11,701 nt of DNA, taken from assembly GCA_964620345.1 (NCBI GenBank), contig CAZUHK010000097.1, positions 1-11,701 of the forward strand, written 5' to 3'. The notes beneath the pieces are model-generated. The model did not search any database. It saw nothing but the letters and a program-made list of their open reading frames with translations, and was not told the DNA's origin. The position numbers and the translations under genes were made by a program. Of this stretch, positions 1 to 7,591 are shown in pieces (the stretch's first letter is position 1; every line of letters begins with the position of its first letter). The stretch comes from CAZUHK01 sp964620345. Lineage in GTDB: Bacteria; Planctomycetota; Phycisphaerae; Phycisphaerales; Zrk34.

Positions 1-764
1 AGGTTCTCCAGGCACTTCAGACCGGAGCGATCGATATCACCCGGGCGAATCCGGCCAACTTGAGGGATCTAGGGATTCAGAAGATCGGCGTGTTCTCCCT
101 TCCATACATCTTTGAAGACTCTGACCATGCCTGGCGGGTAATACAAGGCGCCGTGGGACAGGAAATCCTGGACGCAATTGACAACAGCTCCGCCCGACTC
201 ATCGGCCTCAATTTCATGCTGGCCTCGCCACGGAGCTTCTTCTTCAGCGACGCTCAAGTCTCGTCGGTCAGTGACATGCGGGGACTGAAGCTACGGGTAC
301 CTAACGCCGACATCTACCTGGAAATGGTCGAAGCTCTCGGAGCTTCACCAACACCGATAGCATATAGTGAACTCTATAGCGCCCTCCAGACCGGTGTAGT
401 GGATGGTGCCGAGAACCCGATCAAGGGTTACTTTAACAACAACTTCTTCGAGATCGCGAAGCACTATACGTTCAATCGCCACATTCTCGAGCCCACGCCA
501 ATGGTGGTTTCAAAAGTGGCCTGGGACCGGCTCTCTGATGAAGACAAGGATATTCTGTATTCTGCATCCCAGCAGGCTTCCGAATTCTACCGCAACGAGC
601 TATCGACCGTCGAGGAGGAGTACATGTCCCAACTGCGCGATCGGGGAGTCGAGTTTCACGAAGTTGATAATCCGACCGAATGGGTGGAGGCGGTTCAGCC
701 GCTTTATGAGAAGTACGGTGCCGGCAACGAGCAACTAATAGAAGATATTATGTCACTTCGTTAG
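1..764 (+). CDS. dctP: TRAP transporter solute-binding protein, DctP family (5' partial)
   Basis: This is the extracytoplasmic solute-binding subunit of a tripartite TRAP transporter, which captures an organic anion and hands it to the membrane subunits at 2809-4601. The reading frame is open from the left edge (first full codon at 3), so the gene begins upstream; 253 residues are visible. DctP proteins usually have about 330 residues, so roughly 80, including the signal peptide, are missing. Family hallmarks seen are LQTGAIDI at the edge, GLKLRVP, and the SELYSALQTGVVDGAENP stretch. The Arg at codon 294-296 (in KLRVP) matches the family's conserved arginine that clamps a substrate carboxylate, so a carboxylated ligand, for instance a sugar acid, is expected from family knowledge. 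The ligand cannot be read from sequence. Stop codon TAG at 762-764. The permease genes follow only after a sulfatase gene, which is unusual. Confidence 0.95.
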   Translation, partial: VLQALQTGAIDITRANPANLRDLGIQKIGVFSLPYIFEDSDHAWRVIQGAVGQEILDAIDNSSARLIGLNFMLASPRSFFFSDAQVSSVSDMRGLKLRVPNADIYLEMVEALGASPTPIAYSELYSALQTGVVDGAENPIKGYFNNNFFEIAKHYTFNRHILEPTPMVVSKVAWDRLSDEDKDILYSASQQASEFYRNELSTVEEEYMSQLRDRGVEFHEVDNPTEWVEAVQPLYEKYGAGNEQLIEDIMSLR

Positions 765-798
765 TTCGAAGAAGAGTATTGCTTGTGCGGCGGCCTTG

Positions 799-850
799 GG
801 CGTGGAGGAGCGACGATCACCCCTCGATCGAAGCGCTTGATCTCCACGCC
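799..850 (+). other. Long imperfect hairpin downstream of dctP
   Basis: A perfect 9-bp inverted repeat, GGCGTGGAG (799-807) and CTCCACGCC (842-850), encloses further pairing: 808-812 with 834-838 (five pairs including one G-U, after a 3-nt bulge at 839-841) and 814-818 with 826-830 around a 7-nt loop. In total about 19 pairs form 34 nt after the dctP stop. No convincing T-run follows (GACTTCTTGC), so it is a poor intrinsic terminator. It may be an mRNA 3'-protecting or attenuating structure that keeps binding-protein transcript above that of the downstream genes, as known for other binding-protein operons. The pairing is seen; the role is inferred. Confidence 0.5.
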
Positions 851-1206
851 GACTTCTTGCAGATATCTCTTACCTATCGGCTAACTCACAGGCGAATGCC
901 TCATTGATCGGGGATCGCAATTCATGGGCGGAATTCGTGTGATACGACCCGATAAAGACCCAAGTAACGTCTTATGAGCTACGCGTGCCATGGCTTACTG
1001 GAGCGGATGGACCACAGATCCCACACCCTACTTTTAAGACTCCGGCAATCGGGTTGTGGCGATCTGTTGGCCGTGAAGGGCTACATTCTAAGAGCGAGCA
1101 CACAGTTTCTGCGTCATTCAGCCAGGTTGGCACACCGGCGAAGAATGAACCGGGTTATGTCCTCCGCGATTGCCTCAAAGCCATCATCGACCGTTAGGGA
1201 GAACGT
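851..1206. other. Spacer between dctP and sulfatase gene, no recognised gene
   Basis: Beyond the hairpin this stretch holds no gene I recognise. Short open frames exist, the longest a 70-codon frame from a GTG at 985 to 1197. It lacks a visible ribosome binding site, and its product, ending YVLRDCLKAIIDR, matches no family I know. Other short frames end at about 940 and 974, so a decayed gene with frameshifts is possible but unproven. I see no clear -35/-10 pair. The last bases (AGGGAGA, 1196-1202) form the sulfatase ribosome binding site. Confidence 0.4.
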
Positions 1207-2658
1207 ATGAACGATCCGAATGTGCTTTTTTTTATGTGCGATCAGATGCAGGGCCGTGCATTCTACTCCGAAAATACGGATACGCCTAACTTCGATGCGG
1301 CCGCCGCTCGAGGGTGTAGCTTCACCCGAGCCTACGCGCCGAACGCTATTTGCTCTCCTTCGAGGGCGAGTCTCATGACCGGTCGACTGCCCCATAATCA
1401 CGGGGTGCTTTGGGTTACACACAACGTCGATGCTGATCAGGCAGCCATTCGTGATACGCCCCACTGGGCGCAAGTGCTGAGAAGCTCGGGCTACCATACC
1501 GGGTACTTCGGTAAGTGGCATGTCGAGCAGTCCGAACAACCGTCCCGATTCGGATGGAACGAGGACTACAGTCTTCACAGTCACGCTTACGAGGAGGCTG
1601 GGGCATGCAGAGGCGTTGGCAATCAGTTCGGTGAAACCCTGATACGTCGTGGATACGTCGAGTCGCCGCGAGGCTACAACAAACGTTTACTTTACGGCTC
1701 AACTTCGCTGGAACCGGAACAGCGGCATCTCGGGCTTATAACCGACCTCGCACTTAGCCGCATACGAGCCTGGGCCGAGCGTCAGCAACCATGGTGTTGT
1801 TTTGTCAGCACTCCGGAACCCCATGATCCCTTCGTTTGCAGCGAATCGACCCTAAGGAAGCGAAAGAATCAACCCGTCCCCCTTTCTCCGACTCTCTTCG
1901 ATGATCTAAACGGACGCCCCAATTTGTATCGTAAGGCACGCCGGGGCTTCGACGGTCTCTCGGAGGAAGAGCATCAGGAGGCAGCGCTTTGCTATCACGC
2001 ATCCATCGAGGAACTGGATTCACAATTCGGCAGATTGGTGGATCTGCTCGTCGAGCTCGGAGAGTTCGACAACACAATAATTGTTGTAACAACGGACCAC
2101 GGTGAGCTTCTTGGTGCTCACGGATACTATTGCAAGAATATTACCGCTTCCGAGGAGGTCTACAATATTCCGCTTCTCATATCAGGGCCCGGAGTCACCC
2201 GGCAGGGTGCGCTTAGTGCCCGCGTCGGCTTGCAAGATCTTTCCCAGACCATTCTCGACCTGTCTGGTTTGCCTATCCTTCCCACCGACGATTCCAAGAG
2301 TTTTGCTCCCCTTCTCCGTGGTGAGTCGGAGGAAGGGTCCTTTACAACCGGTTATGCCGAGTATTTCGGCGGTCGGGTGCTGTTGACACAGCGGGTCTTA
2401 TGGGAAGGAAACTGGAAGTTTGTCTTCAACGGTTTCGATGAGGATGAGCTATATGATCTTGAAGAGGACCCGTACGAGAAGCGTAATCTGATAGATGAGG
2501 AACGGCACCGTGTCCGCGCAGAGGCGATGATGACTGAAGTCTGGCGACGCATGGCTGAGACCGGCGACTATTCCCTTCTCAACAGTGACTACTTCCCGTT
2601 ACGCGTTGGGCTGGTGGGTCCTGGAAACTTGGGTTCGGATCCCATGCGCAGCTGGTAG
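1207..2658 (+). CDS. Type I sulfatase, choline-sulfatase/phosphonate-hydrolase-like, cytosolic
   Basis: This 483-residue protein belongs to the alkaline-phosphatase superfamily of sulfatases, which hydrolyse sulfate esters using a formylglycine made from cysteine. The maturation motif CSPSR has Cys49. The metal and active-site pattern is Asp12-Gln13 (in MCDQM), Asp297-His298 (in TTDHGE), with Lys103 and His105 (GKWH), His206 (EPHDP) and Lys310 also at family positions. A single N-terminal Asp with a later Asp-His pair resembles choline sulfatases and phosphonate monoester hydrolases more than secreted arylsulfatases with an Asp-Asp pair. The N-terminus goes straight into the first strand (NVLFFMCDQ) with no signal peptide, so it should act in the cytosol. 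A formylglycine-generating enzyme must be encoded elsewhere. The start is supported by AGGGAGA at 1196-1202. The gene lies between the TRAP binding-protein and permease genes, which suggests that it desulfates the imported solute. The substrate is unknown. Confidence 0.93.
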   Translation: MNDPNVLFFMCDQMQGRAFYSENTDTPNFDAAAARGCSFTRAYAPNAICSPSRASLMTGRLPHNHGVLWVTHNVDADQAAIRDTPHWAQVLRSSGYHTGYFGKWHVEQSEQPSRFGWNEDYSLHSHAYEEAGACRGVGNQFGETLIRRGYVESPRGYNKRLLYGSTSLEPEQRHLGLITDLALSRIRAWAERQQPWCCFVSTPEPHDPFVCSESTLRKRKNQPVPLSPTLFDDLNGRPNLYRKARRGFDGLSEEEHQEAALCYHASIEELDSQFGRLVDLLVELGEFDNTIIVVTTDHGELLGAHGYYCKNITASEEVYNIPLLISGPGVTRQGALSARVGLQDLSQTILDLSGLPILPTDDSKSFAPLLRGESEEGSFTTGYAEYFGGRVLLTQRVLWEGNWKFVFNGFDEDELYDLEEDPYEKRNLIDEERHRVRAEAMMTEVWRRMAETGDYSLLNSDYFPLRVGLVGPGNLGSDPMRSW

Positions 2659-2682
2659 CAAAAATTGCTCGGTGCACCGTGT

Positions 2683-2702
2683 TCGAATCCACGACGATTC
2701 GA
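2683..2702 (+). other. Small hairpin after the sulfatase gene
   Basis: A perfect 7-bp inverted repeat, TCGAATC (2683-2689) and GATTCGA (2696-2702), surrounds a 6-nt loop, 24 nt after the sulfatase stop. Only a short TTTT follows, several bases downstream (2711-2714), so termination would be weak at best. It could be a partial terminator, an RNA stability element or an operator half-site pair. Confidence 0.3.
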
Positions 2703-2797
2703 CGACAAGATTTTCACATCATCGGAAAGCACATGTTACCCAGCACAGATACCCGATAGCCCAGCGCCGATACTTTAAGTAGTACTCATCAATCGCG

Positions 2798-2803
2798 AAG
2801 GAG
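2798..2803 (+). promoter_or_regulatory. Ribosome binding site of dctQ
   Basis: AAGGAG lies 5 nt before the ATG at 2809 and supports that start. I see no convincing -35/-10 promoter in the 150-bp gap after the sulfatase gene, so read-through from upstream is plausible. Confidence 0.75.
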
Positions 2804-2808
2804 CAGGA

Positions 2809-3309
2809 ATGATACACGCTCTTCAGAAGACTGCTGATTCAATGCGAACAGTTGCGACGCAACTATCCAGCGCTATACTAGGGTTGCAGACGATAATCCT
2901 CTGGATAGTCGTAGCAGGACGTTATCTTTTCGATAAGACACCCGCCTGGGGTGAAGAGCTCGCGCTCCTTTGCATGGTATGGTTCTCGCTCCTTAGTGCC
3001 GTCATCGCTGCCCGCGACGGTAAGCATATCCGTATTCGGCTTATCTTCGACCTTTTTCCTCGATCAGCCCGCCGCCTCCTGAGCGTAATCTACGCAATCT
3101 TTTCTCTTGTCTTCTGCAGCGTACTGGTTGTGTTTGGCATACGCCTCATGGCGCTAACCAGCGGGAGTCAGATGCCCGGAACTGGCTTGTCACGAGCATG
3201 GCTCTACGGAGCGCTTCCGGTGTCCGGCATTCTTCTTTTCTTGACCATACCACTGTCCGCCAACAGGATGTTTCCCTCTACCGGGGAAGATGCGGAGGTT
3301 CAAAAATGA
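2809..3309 (+). CDS. dctQ: TRAP transporter small permease subunit, DctQ family
   Basis: This is the small membrane subunit that pairs with the large subunit and helps dock the loaded binding protein. Its 166 residues fit the family. Four hydrophobic segments are visible at about residues 20-41, 50-68, 87-112 and 128-152. The family signature of a Trp and two Glu before the second segment, followed by an aromatic segment and a His-Ile pair, is present (W47, E49, E50, W58, H73). The start at 2809 has a good ribosome binding site. The stop codon overlaps the start of the next gene (ATGA, 3306-3309), so the two subunits are translationally coupled. Confidence 0.93.
   Translation: MIHALQKTADSMRTVATQLSSAILGLQTIILWIVVAGRYLFDKTPAWGEELALLCMVWFSLLSAVIAARDGKHIRIRLIFDLFPRSARRLLSVIYAIFSLVFCSVLVVFGIRLMALTSGSQMPGTGLSRAWLYGALPVSGILLFLTIPLSANRMFPSTGEDAEVQK
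3294..3298 (+). promoter_or_regulatory. Ribosome binding site of dctM
   Basis: GGAGG lies 7 nt before the ATG at 3306. It decides the start of dctM, whose frame is open upstream to 3198 inside dctQ. The 3306 start gives an N-terminus (MNSAAIAILFISF) normal for the family. Confidence 0.8.
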
Positions 3310-4601
3310 ATTCTGCGGCGATTGCGATACTCTTCATTTCCTTCTTCGGACTTATTTTCTCAGGTATGCACGTAGCCTTCGCCATTGGCTTCTCCGCTAT
3401 TTTGACTTCGGTCTATCTTGGCATTCCGCTTGAGACGTTCGTCCAAAACGTTGTTAAGGGCATCAACGTGTTTGCGCTCATGGCGGTGCCATTCTTCATT
3501 CTCGCCGGAGAGATAATGAGTCAAGGGGGGATCACTAAACGGCTGGTCGCCTTCGCGAACGCAATCGTCGGGTGGTTTCGCGGCGGTCTCGCAATGGTGA
3601 ATATCGTGGCAAGCATGTTTTTTGGCGGCATATCAGGTTCCGCAGCCGCAGATACCGCGTCTATTGGTTCGATCCTTATTCCTATCATGAAGAAAGAAGG
3701 CTACGACGACGACTTCTCGACTGCTGTCACGGTCTCCAGCTCTGTACAGGGTATCCTTGTCCCACCGAGTCACAACATGGTGATCTTTTCTCTCGCTGCG
3801 GGTGGCGTTTCCATTGGCCGTCTCTTTCTCGCGGGGTTTGCTCCCGGAATCGGACTCGGATTGCTGCTAATGCTCTATAGTTTTGTCGTGTCACGGCTCC
3901 GAGGCTATCCGAAAGGCGAGAGTTTCAACCCTCTGGTCGTACTGAAGCGTGGCCTGAACGCCCTCTGGGGAATCGGCACCGTTCTGATCGTGGTATTCGG
4001 CGTCGTGCTCGGGATTTTTACAGCTACTGAGTCGGCGGCGATAGCTGTCTTCTATTCGCTTATCGTTGCGATTCTCGTTTATCGTGAGTTACGGCCCCGC
4101 GATGTGCCGAGAGTACTCAAGCGGACTATTCAAACTCTGTCAGCCATCATGATACTCGTAGGCTCCGCTACCGCGTTCGGTTGGCTTATTGCTTATCTCG
4201 AGATACCGTCTGCAGTGGCGAATCTGCTCTTGTCAATAAGCTCTAATCGCGTCGTCTTACTCATCATCATCAATGTTCTACTTTTAGTACTTGGGACCTT
4301 TCTCAACATGGTATCGATTATCCTGATCACTACACCGATTTTGCTTCCCGTAGTTACCTCCCTCGGTATTAATCCCGTTCACTTCGGCGTTATCATGATA
4401 CTCAATCTTGGGATCGGCCTGCTTACACCGCCGGTCGGAACCGTGCTGTTCATAGGAACAGCAGTTTCTGGAGTAAGCATAGAACGGCTTTCCCGCGCGC
4501 TCGTCCCTTTCTATATCGTTATGGTATTGATGCTCATGCTCGTCACCTATATCCCGAGTATCGTAATGTTTCTACCAGACGCTATCATGCCGCTACCTTG
4601 A
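3306..4601 (+). CDS. dctM: TRAP transporter large permease subunit, DctM family
   Basis: This is the transport subunit of the TRAP system, an inner-membrane protein that moves the solute inward with sodium. At 431 residues it has the usual DctM length. It is hydrophobic throughout, with two related halves. The first carries the GGISGSAAADTASIGS motif (from about residue 107) and a VPPSHNMV re-entrant loop (P153, P154). The second carries the matching LLTPPVG loop (P375, P376). These loops line the substrate and sodium sites in characterised family members. The start at 3306 is chosen for its ribosome binding site and the ATGA overlap with dctQ. The sensor kinase gene starts 7 bp after the stop, so transport and sensing genes are co-transcribed. 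Confidence 0.96.
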   Translation: MNSAAIAILFISFFGLIFSGMHVAFAIGFSAILTSVYLGIPLETFVQNVVKGINVFALMAVPFFILAGEIMSQGGITKRLVAFANAIVGWFRGGLAMVNIVASMFFGGISGSAAADTASIGSILIPIMKKEGYDDDFSTAVTVSSSVQGILVPPSHNMVIFSLAAGGVSIGRLFLAGFAPGIGLGLLLMLYSFVVSRLRGYPKGESFNPLVVLKRGLNALWGIGTVLIVVFGVVLGIFTATESAAIAVFYSLIVAILVYRELRPRDVPRVLKRTIQTLSAIMILVGSATAFGWLIAYLEIPSAVANLLLSISSNRVVLLIIINVLLLVLGTFLNMVSIILITTPILLPVVTSLGINPVHFGVIMILNLGIGLLTPPVGTVLFIGTAVSGVSIERLSRALVPFYIVMVLMLMLVTYIPSIVMFLPDAIMPLP

Positions 4602-4608
4602 AGCCACG

Positions 4609-6081
4609 ATGAAGAGTCGGTTTGCGTCGATCAGGATTCAAGTGATCCTGCTAGTGCTCTTTGTAGCGCTCATTCTCCTTTCCACTCTTGCTACTGTGAC
4701 CCTTAGTCAGCGGCGCTACTTTTCTGCTTACGATAGACTGATTTCGGTAGGTGCCCGGATAAACGCCTTACAGGAATGGATTTCTTCCGGATCCCGATCG
4801 CTTGAGAATCTCGTACGATCGCAGGATTCACGATACATCAAGGACATGGTTGAAAGCATCTCTCTGGCGCTTACCGAGCTCAGAGCAGTAGGCGACGCGA
4901 TGAGATCCGGGGAGGACACCGCGCTCTACTTCCAGGTTTTAGAGGGCATGCTCAGCTATGCATTGCGGGACGCCCCTGACGCACTCACAAGGATCGAGGA
5001 TTCTGAAATACGATTCGCCCAGATGCAGTACTACCGAATGTGGTCGCTGCAAGCCACCCAAGTAGCGCAAGAGCTTACCGGCGCATGGCAGCGGCACACC
5101 GTCCGGGCACACGCTGCGTTGCGCGAAGAAGCCGTCCGATTATTGCGGCTCTTGGGGACACTCGTGCTGGTAAGCGTCAGTATCGTCGTCACTGTCGCGT
5201 TTCTGGGTGCCAAGCGGATCTACCGGCCCTTGGTGAGTATAGCCGGTTTCGCTGAAGCTCTCGCCAATCACGAGTGGGACACTCCCGAGCTATCTTCCTC
5301 TCGGGATCCTGAGCTTGACCGTGTCATTCGTAGCCTTAATCGCATGCGGGTAGAGCTTGTTTCTTATCTTGAGACCATGCGGATCCGCGGTGAAGAAGCA
5401 GAGCGCGATCAGCTGTGGGCTCGTACTCAATTGCTCGCGCTTCAGGCACAACTTAACCCTCACTTCCTCTTCAATGCCCTTGAGACCGTGCGCAGGACGA
5501 TCGGCGGTGGGTATTCGGTGGAGGCTCAGAAGATGCTGGAGTCGGTTTCACGGATTCTGCGGTACGCTCTCGATACGCCGGGTTCTCTGGTTCCTGTCTC
5601 GAAAGAGATTGGTATTGTCCATGACTACGTCGCCGTACAGAAGGCACGCTTCGGCGAGACCATCAAGATAACCGTTGCTAGTAGAATCGAAGAAGACTAT
5701 CTCGTGCCGCCTTTCAGCGTTCAGGCGCTTGTTGAGAATGCTGTTGACCACGGATTGAAAGCGAAGCCGGGCAGCAAGGAGGTAATCGTAGAGCTTACCC
5801 AGTCGGACGGCATGGTCTGCATCGTGGTTCGGGATGACGGTGTAGGTATGAGTGCCGAACGTCTTGAGAACTTGCGAACTCAACTCGCTAACGATACAAA
5901 TCTGCAAAGGAATCAGATTGGACTTGCCAATCTTTATCTGCGTCTGAAACGTCTCTTCGGATCAGAGTTTTCTTTTAGTATCCAGAGCAAACTGGGCGCA
6001 GGAACCGAGGTTTCAATCCGCATGAGAGCCATTTTTTCTGGAGAGCACTATGGGACTAACCGTACTGATCGCAGAGGATGA
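4609..6081 (+). CDS. Sensor histidine kinase, LytS/YesM type
   Basis: This is a membrane sensor kinase that should phosphorylate the response regulator encoded next. Order along its 490 residues: transmembrane helix at about 10-32, an extracytoplasmic sensor region of about 145 residues (33-178, mostly helical in character, family not recognised), second transmembrane helix at about 180-200, HAMP-like linker 201-255, then the His_kinase/HATPase module. The phospho-acceptor is His285 in QLNPHFLFN, typical of the YesM/LytS group. The ATP site shows the N box (E376, N377 in LVENAVDHG) and the DDGVGM box (D409-M414). Only a weak GAAG precedes the ATG, so translation is probably coupled to dctM. 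Placement directly after the permease suggests that it senses the transported solute or the loaded binding protein. Confidence 0.93.
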   Translation: MKSRFASIRIQVILLVLFVALILLSTLATVTLSQRRYFSAYDRLISVGARINALQEWISSGSRSLENLVRSQDSRYIKDMVESISLALTELRAVGDAMRSGEDTALYFQVLEGMLSYALRDAPDALTRIEDSEIRFAQMQYYRMWSLQATQVAQELTGAWQRHTVRAHAALREEAVRLLRLLGTLVLVSVSIVVTVAFLGAKRIYRPLVSIAGFAEALANHEWDTPELSSSRDPELDRVIRSLNRMRVELVSYLETMRIRGEEAERDQLWARTQLLALQAQLNPHFLFNALETVRRTIGGGYSVEAQKMLESVSRILRYALDTPGSLVPVSKEIGIVHDYVAVQKARFGETIKITVASRIEEDYLVPPFSVQALVENAVDHGLKAKPGSKEVIVELTQSDGMVCIVVRDDGVGMSAERLENLRTQLANDTNLQRNQIGLANLYLRLKRLFGSEFSFSIQSKLGAGTEVSIRMRAIFSGEHYGTNRTDRRG

Positions 6082-7570
6082 ATTGGAGGAGCGGAACGCA
6101 GTGCATAGAATAGTGACTGCGGCCCTGAAAGGGTACGACGTTTCAATCGCGCTCGCCTCGAATGGACATTCGGCCGCTGAGATCATTTCCCTTAACGCGC
6201 CCCACCTTCTGTTTCTCGACGTCCACATGAGCGGTCCCAATGGTATTGAGCTGGCAAAACGAGCTCGACAGGCCCGGACCAACGCTCGGGTCGCGTTTAT
6301 CTCCGCGTTTGGACGGTTTGAATATGCTCAGGAAGCGCTGCGCCTCGGAGCTACGGACTTCCTCCTCAAGCCATTCGAAGATGCAGAACTCAGCAAGCTT
6401 GCCAGGGGAATGGCTCGGAATGTACTCGGATTAGATAAGGGCGAGACGAGGTTCTCACAACAGACTATCGATCATATGCACCAATTCATACAAAGGGAGC
6501 TGATACAGAGGATCGTTCATTCTCACGCGCTAGACAGCAAGTCAGCCGAGACTCTCCGTATGCTCCTCGATAGCATCGGAGAAGAGTGGGTATGCATTCT
6601 TCGTAAAGCCGGCGAGGTGGAGTTGGATTCCGCCAGTATCCTGCAAAACCTGGGATTCAGCGGACGATCTATTTCCGCTGCCGATGGGCAAGACCTGATT
6701 ATCGTCGCAGAGACGTCAAGCGGCGGTAGGCGGAGTCTATCGCGCCGCGCCGACATGGACGGGAATGTAGTGGGAATCAGCTCCACGTACCTGATGCCGG
6801 AAAGCCTTCCAGTCGCGTATCGTGAGGCCCGCGAGGTTGTCTACGACGAGCCGGTTTCGGCTCAAGAGCCTCGGCGCTGGCCGTTCTCACAGACCGGACT
6901 GGTTGCCGGGCGCATAATGGAGCTCGCCTCTACTGGAGATACCGAGGCAACCCGCGTTGAGCTTAGACGGCTCATTACTCCGAGGTTATCAGCGGTTGAC
7001 TCTGTCGCCGCAGTGCGCGATCTCGTCTCAGACCTTGTCGACTTAGTGATGGTCTTATCTGACAGGATTTATCAGGCCTTCGATGACGAGTCCCTCATAC
7101 CGAGTCGTGACGGAGTGCTGTTGGAGGCGCGCAGCCAAGTTCCGCGCGCGGATGCGGTGTTGGCCGAAGTCGAGGCGTTTTGCCTTGGCACCGCGCAGCG
7201 CATACGCGCCGGTCTTGCGAACCCGACCGAAGGTGCCATTTTGTTTGCTCGCGAGTATCTCAAAAACCACTATCGCAGTCACATATCCCTGGAGGATGTT
7301 GCAAGGCTTGTCGGGCTGAGTCCTTCCTATTTGAGCCGTTCCTTTCATCGGATCGTCGGGACCACCTTCCAGGATTATCTCGTTGAACTCCGAATCTACC
7401 AGGCGAAGCGCCTGCTAATTGTTCCAAGCCCCAGTGTCAAGGAGATCGCCTATAGGGTGGGATTCTCATCTTCGAATCACTTCTGTCGAGTGTTTAGGCG
7501 GCGCGTGGGAGTGACACCGCAAACGTTTGCCAAGGGTCATGTGTCAATGAAAGAAGCGAAAGGGCTTTGA
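6050..7570 (+). CDS. Response regulator with AraC-type DNA-binding domain, YesN type
   Basis: This 506-residue protein is the DNA-binding partner of the kinase. The N-terminal receiver domain (about 1-125) has the acidic pocket E9-D10-E11, phospho-acceptor Asp57 (FLDVHMSGPNG), Ser85 and Lys107 (LLKPFE). A poorly conserved middle region of about 265 residues follows. The C-terminus (about 395-493) is a double helix-turn-helix AraC domain, with LEDVARLVGLSPSYLSRSF as the first and VKEIAYRVGFSSSNHFCRVF as the second. Its gene overlaps the kinase gene by 32 bp; GGAGAG at 6040-6045 serves as the ribosome binding site. By family habit it activates the adjacent transport genes, probably from a promoter upstream of dctP outside this window. 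No operator could be identified. Confidence 0.93.
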   Translation: MGLTVLIAEDELEERNAVHRIVTAALKGYDVSIALASNGHSAAEIISLNAPHLLFLDVHMSGPNGIELAKRARQARTNARVAFISAFGRFEYAQEALRLGATDFLLKPFEDAELSKLARGMARNVLGLDKGETRFSQQTIDHMHQFIQRELIQRIVHSHALDSKSAETLRMLLDSIGEEWVCILRKAGEVELDSASILQNLGFSGRSISAADGQDLIIVAETSSGGRRSLSRRADMDGNVVGISSTYLMPESLPVAYREAREVVYDEPVSAQEPRRWPFSQTGLVAGRIMELASTGDTEATRVELRRLITPRLSAVDSVAAVRDLVSDLVDLVMVLSDRIYQAFDDESLIPSRDGVLLEARSQVPRADAVLAEVEAFCLGTAQRIRAGLANPTEGAILFAREYLKNHYRSHISLEDVARLVGLSPSYLSRSFHRIVGTTFQDYLVELRIYQAKRLLIVPSPSVKEIAYRVGFSSSNHFCRVFRRRVGVTPQTFAKGHVSMKEAKGL

Positions 7571-7575
7571 CCTTG

Positions 7576-7582
7576 AAGGAGG
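7576..7582 (+). promoter_or_regulatory. Strong ribosome binding site of the propeller gene
   Basis: AAGGAGG is followed by 9 nt, mostly A, before the ATG at 7592. It is the best match to the anti-Shine-Dalgarno consensus in the window and suggests high expression of the last + strand gene. Confidence 0.8.
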
Positions 7583-7591
7583 AAAAAAAGA

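Noticed and set aside
1114..1584. 156-codon open frame on the - strand over the sulfatase start
   Set aside because: It lies antisense to the catalytic part of a well-supported sulfatase and its product resembles no family; it is a by-product of the codon use.
2660..2705. GTTCGAATCC resembling a tRNA T-loop, possible tRNA end or attachment site
   Set aside because: The flanking bases do not form the T stem (only the closing and outermost positions pair), and an upstream tRNA body would lie within the sulfatase gene.
3198..3305. Extended N-terminus for the large permease
   Set aside because: It would overlap the end of dctQ by more than 100 bp and add a hydrophilic stretch; the ATG at 3306 has a good ribosome binding site and gives the usual length.
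5548..5907. 119-codon - strand frame inside the kinase gene
   Set aside because: The + strand frame carries the kinase motifs His285, N box and DDGVGM across the same bases.
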